In this document: positions 62,332 to 64,000 of the stretch, piece after piece
Position numbering within the stretch: the first letter of the stretch is position 1
How the letters are laid out: each line of letters starts with the position of its first letter
NCBI RefSeq assembly: GCF_013387455.1
Contig: NZ_VWNC01000005.1
Coordinates: forward strand, 62,001 to 126,000
Direction: 5' to 3'
Origin: Mariprofundus sp. NF
GTDB taxonomy: Bacteria; Pseudomonadota; Zetaproteobacteria; Mariprofundales; Mariprofundaceae
Length of the DNA: 64,000 bases
Notes under the pieces: model-generated
The model's input: only the letters and a program-made list of their open reading frames with translations
What the model was told of the DNA's origin: nothing
Database searches by the model: none
Position numbers and translations under genes: made by a program

Positions 62332-64000
62332 ATGGAAAAGTCAGCCTCCAGTGAAAGCGCGACCAAACTGAATGGTGGTTTGGTGAATGCACTCAAACGC
62401 TTGTTGGGTCTGCAGAGCTCTGAGCTGCTGCTGCTTGTTCTGGCACTTTCACTCATTCTGGCTGCGACTTTTGGTGCCATCCACATTATTAAAATCGGCT
62501 ATGATCAGAGGGTTAGTAGTGAGCTGACAACACTTCTGAACAGTACGGATGAATCGATTCACCTCTGGAGTCGCGACAGGAAAGCGGTGGCTGAAAACCT
62601 TGCCCTGGATGACGATATCCTTGCCGCCACGAAGACGCTATTGCAGTTGCCAACAGATCAACAGTCGCTGATTGAATCACCTGCTCAAGAGACTGTACGA
62701 CGACTCTTTCGAGGCTTTCTGAAGGGCGGTAATTTGCGTGGTTTTTTTATCCTCGATTCCAACAATATTAGCCTTGCATCTTCCAGAGATATTAACGTGG
62801 GTGTCGAAAACCTGCTAACCAGACAGCCGGATACATTGAAAAAAATGTGGCGTGGTGAAGTGGTCATGAGTCGGGTGCAGCGATCGGATGTGCCAATGCT
62901 AGAGCAGCAGGCGATTGAGACCGGCACACGCGACCTGAACATGTTTGTCGGCGCTCCGATTCGTGATGCAGACGGTAAGGTTATTGCTCTGTTAACCCTG
63001 CGTATCGATCCGAACGAAACACTGTTTGCGCTACTGCATCAGGCGAGGTTGGGAAAAACTGGTGAAGCCTATATTTTCGACCAACAGGGGTTGATGCTTA
63101 GCCCGAGCCGTTTCAGGAAAGATCTGATCAGTCTGGGGCTGATCAATCCGGCCGAATCGAGTGTTTCAAAGGTCTATATTCGTGATAACAGCTCGGCTAG
63201 TTCTAAGCGGCTGAATCGTATGGCATCCAGTGCTGTGCAGGGCGAAGAGCGTGTCGATCTCTCCGGTTATCCGGATTACCGCGGCATTCCGGTTGTCGGT
63301 GCATGGAAATGGGAGAAGGAGCTGGAGCTGGGGCTTGCTGTCGAACAGGATTTCGATGAGGCATATACTATCTATTTCACCATTCGCAGCCTGCTGATTT
63401 TTGCAGCAGCTGTAGCCTTCTTTGCCATACTGATGCTGGCCATCTCCTTCGGAAGGGGGCGCAGGGAGATTCGGGAGACCCAGAGCCGACTTGCTGCGGT
63501 AGTTCAACATACTGTGGACAGTATTATCGTCATTAATGACAAAGGAATCATCGAGAGCGCCAATCCGGCCGTAGAGAAGGTATTCGGTTATGCTCCTGCC
63601 GAGCTGGTTGGCAGCAATGTGAGCATGCTGATGCCAGAGCCCTATCAGGGTGCACACGATGGCTATATCTCCCGGTTTATGGAGACCGGAGAGGCGCATG
63701 TGATCGGCATTGGCCGCGAGGTTGAGGCACAGCGCGCCGATGGCTCACTGTTTTCTGCGGAGTTGACGATCAGTCGGTTTGAACTGGACTCCGGAACCCA
63801 CTTTGCCGGCACGCTGCGTGATCTGACTCTACGTAAAGAGGCCGAGGCAGAGCTAGAGGAGGAGCGAAGGTTCAGCGAGCGGGTGTTGAACTCATTAGCA
63901 TCCCATGTCGCGGTTCTGGATGATCGTGGTGAAATCGTCTTTGTGAATGATTCATGGCGTCGATTTGCGCATGAGAACGGCATGCCGGAAGGTCTAGAGC
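62332..64000 (+). CDS. Membrane sensor with periplasmic Cache domain and FixL-like PAS (cut by window edge)
   Basis: Partial protein, at least 556 residues. Membrane helix at about 27-50, a periplasmic double-Cache-like sensor (about 55-340), a second helix at about 345-370, then a PAS domain (about 385-500). The PAS contains MPEPYQGAHDGYISRF and IGIGREVEAQ: H442 and R462 match FixL His200 (haem ligand) and Arg220 (O2 contact), with the same 20-residue spacing. A second PAS begins near 535 (ERVLNSLASHVAVLDD). The frame is open at the edge, so the output domain (kinase, GGDEF or other) is unseen. Start ATG at 62332 follows GAGGAGAG. Confidence 0.88.
   Translation, partial: MEKSASSESATKLNGGLVNALKRLLGLQSSELLLLVLALSLILAATFGAIHIIKIGYDQRVSSELTTLLNSTDESIHLWSRDRKAVAENLALDDDILAATKTLLQLPTDQQSLIESPAQETVRRLFRGFLKGGNLRGFFILDSNNISLASSRDINVGVENLLTRQPDTLKKMWRGEVVMSRVQRSDVPMLEQQAIETGTRDLNMFVGAPIRDADGKVIALLTLRIDPNETLFALLHQARLGKTGEAYIFDQQGLMLSPSRFRKDLISLGLINPAESSVSKVYIRDNSSASSKRLNRMASSAVQGEERVDLSGYPDYRGIPVVGAWKWEKELELGLAVEQDFDEAYTIYFTIRSLLIFAAAVAFFAILMLAISFGRGRREIRETQSRLAAVVQHTVDSIIVINDKGIIESANPAVEKVFGYAPAELVGSNVSMLMPEPYQGAHDGYISRFMETGEAHVIGIGREVEAQRADGSLFSAELTISRFELDSGTHFAGTLRDLTLRKEAEAELEEERRFSERVLNSLASHVAVLDDRGEIVFVNDSWRRFAHENGMPEGLE

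Noticed and set aside
1-64000. tRNA, rRNA or CRISPR arrays
   Set aside because: No tRNA cloverleaf, rRNA sequence or regularly spaced repeats were seen on reading both strands.

Overview
The window is about 64 kb of a gene-dense chromosome from a Gram-negative, respiring bacterium. Signs of this are lipoproteins with lipoboxes, a signal peptidase I, a complete cytochrome bc1 operon (petABC), succinate dehydrogenase with its assembly factor SdhE, and the order lepA-lepB-DUF4845-rnc-era-recO-pdxJ-acpS, which is typical of beta/gamma-like Proteobacteria. A placement near the Zetaproteobacteria (Mariprofundus-like marine iron oxidisers) is my inference from overall flavour and is unproven. I see no rRNA, tRNA, CRISPR array, transposase or phage gene.

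Layout. 1-1.8 kb: an ABC-F ATPase (YheS-like, minus strand, cut by the left edge). 2.1-6.4 kb: one 1429-residue reading frame joining a complete ParE and a complete ParC, i.e. a single-chain topoisomerase IV. 6.4-8.8 kb: a YjbQ-family protein and a hybrid histidine kinase. 8.8-9.36 kb: a non-coding stretch with a DnaA-box-like palindrome, then endonuclease I. 10.3-18.6 kb: a tight eight-gene operon that is the most unusual system here. It encodes a Gly-rich secreted protein, a lipoprotein, a membrane-anchored helical/PEGA-like protein, a PEGA-SUMF1-like protein, a 54-residue membrane protein, a MotA/TolQ/ExbB-type channel protein, and two paralogous von Willebrand A (VWA) proteins whose single membrane helix carries an ExbD/TolR-like FLDI aspartate motif. 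18.7-21.7 kb: envelope proteins and a glycosyltransferase-like protein.

21.8-31.4 kb: the lepA-to-nnrDE housekeeping block, interrupted by a fold-back element between lepA and lepB, a VapBC-type toxin-antitoxin pair between era and recO, and an inverted-repeat element before pdxJ. 31.5-35.9 kb: sdhC-sdhD-[palindromic element]-sdhA-[hairpins]-sdhB-sdhE, followed by a DUF1573-cytochrome c lipoprotein. 36.1-39.5 kb: rpe and petABC with clear terminators. 39.7-45.7 kb: a lipoprotein hydrolase, an AraC-type regulator, and a cluster headed by an ECF sigma factor that includes an FG-GAP/ASPIC protein and small membrane proteins. 45.7-47.1 kb: a thioesterase and a YheT-like hydrolase.

47.2-55.1 kb (minus): a six-gene set of FMN-binding glutamate-synthase-like protein, aldehyde dehydrogenase, acetolactate-synthase-like enzyme, glutathione reductase, CPA1 antiporter and glutaredoxin fusion, with a Fur-box-like site in front. 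55.3-61.5 kb: amino-acid biosynthesis (alaC-like, hom, thrC), then a recJ-coupled unknown and recJ. The right end holds a bacteriohemerythrin and a membrane PAS sensor (cut by the edge) whose PAS domain keeps the FixL haem-contact residues at the same spacing, which points to oxygen sensing.

The energy genes (sdh, petABC, cytochrome c lipoprotein), the oxygen-related proteins and the glutathione/glutaredoxin set fit an aerobic or microaerobic respiratory lifestyle. All functions are read from sequence motifs and known gene order; no database search was run.
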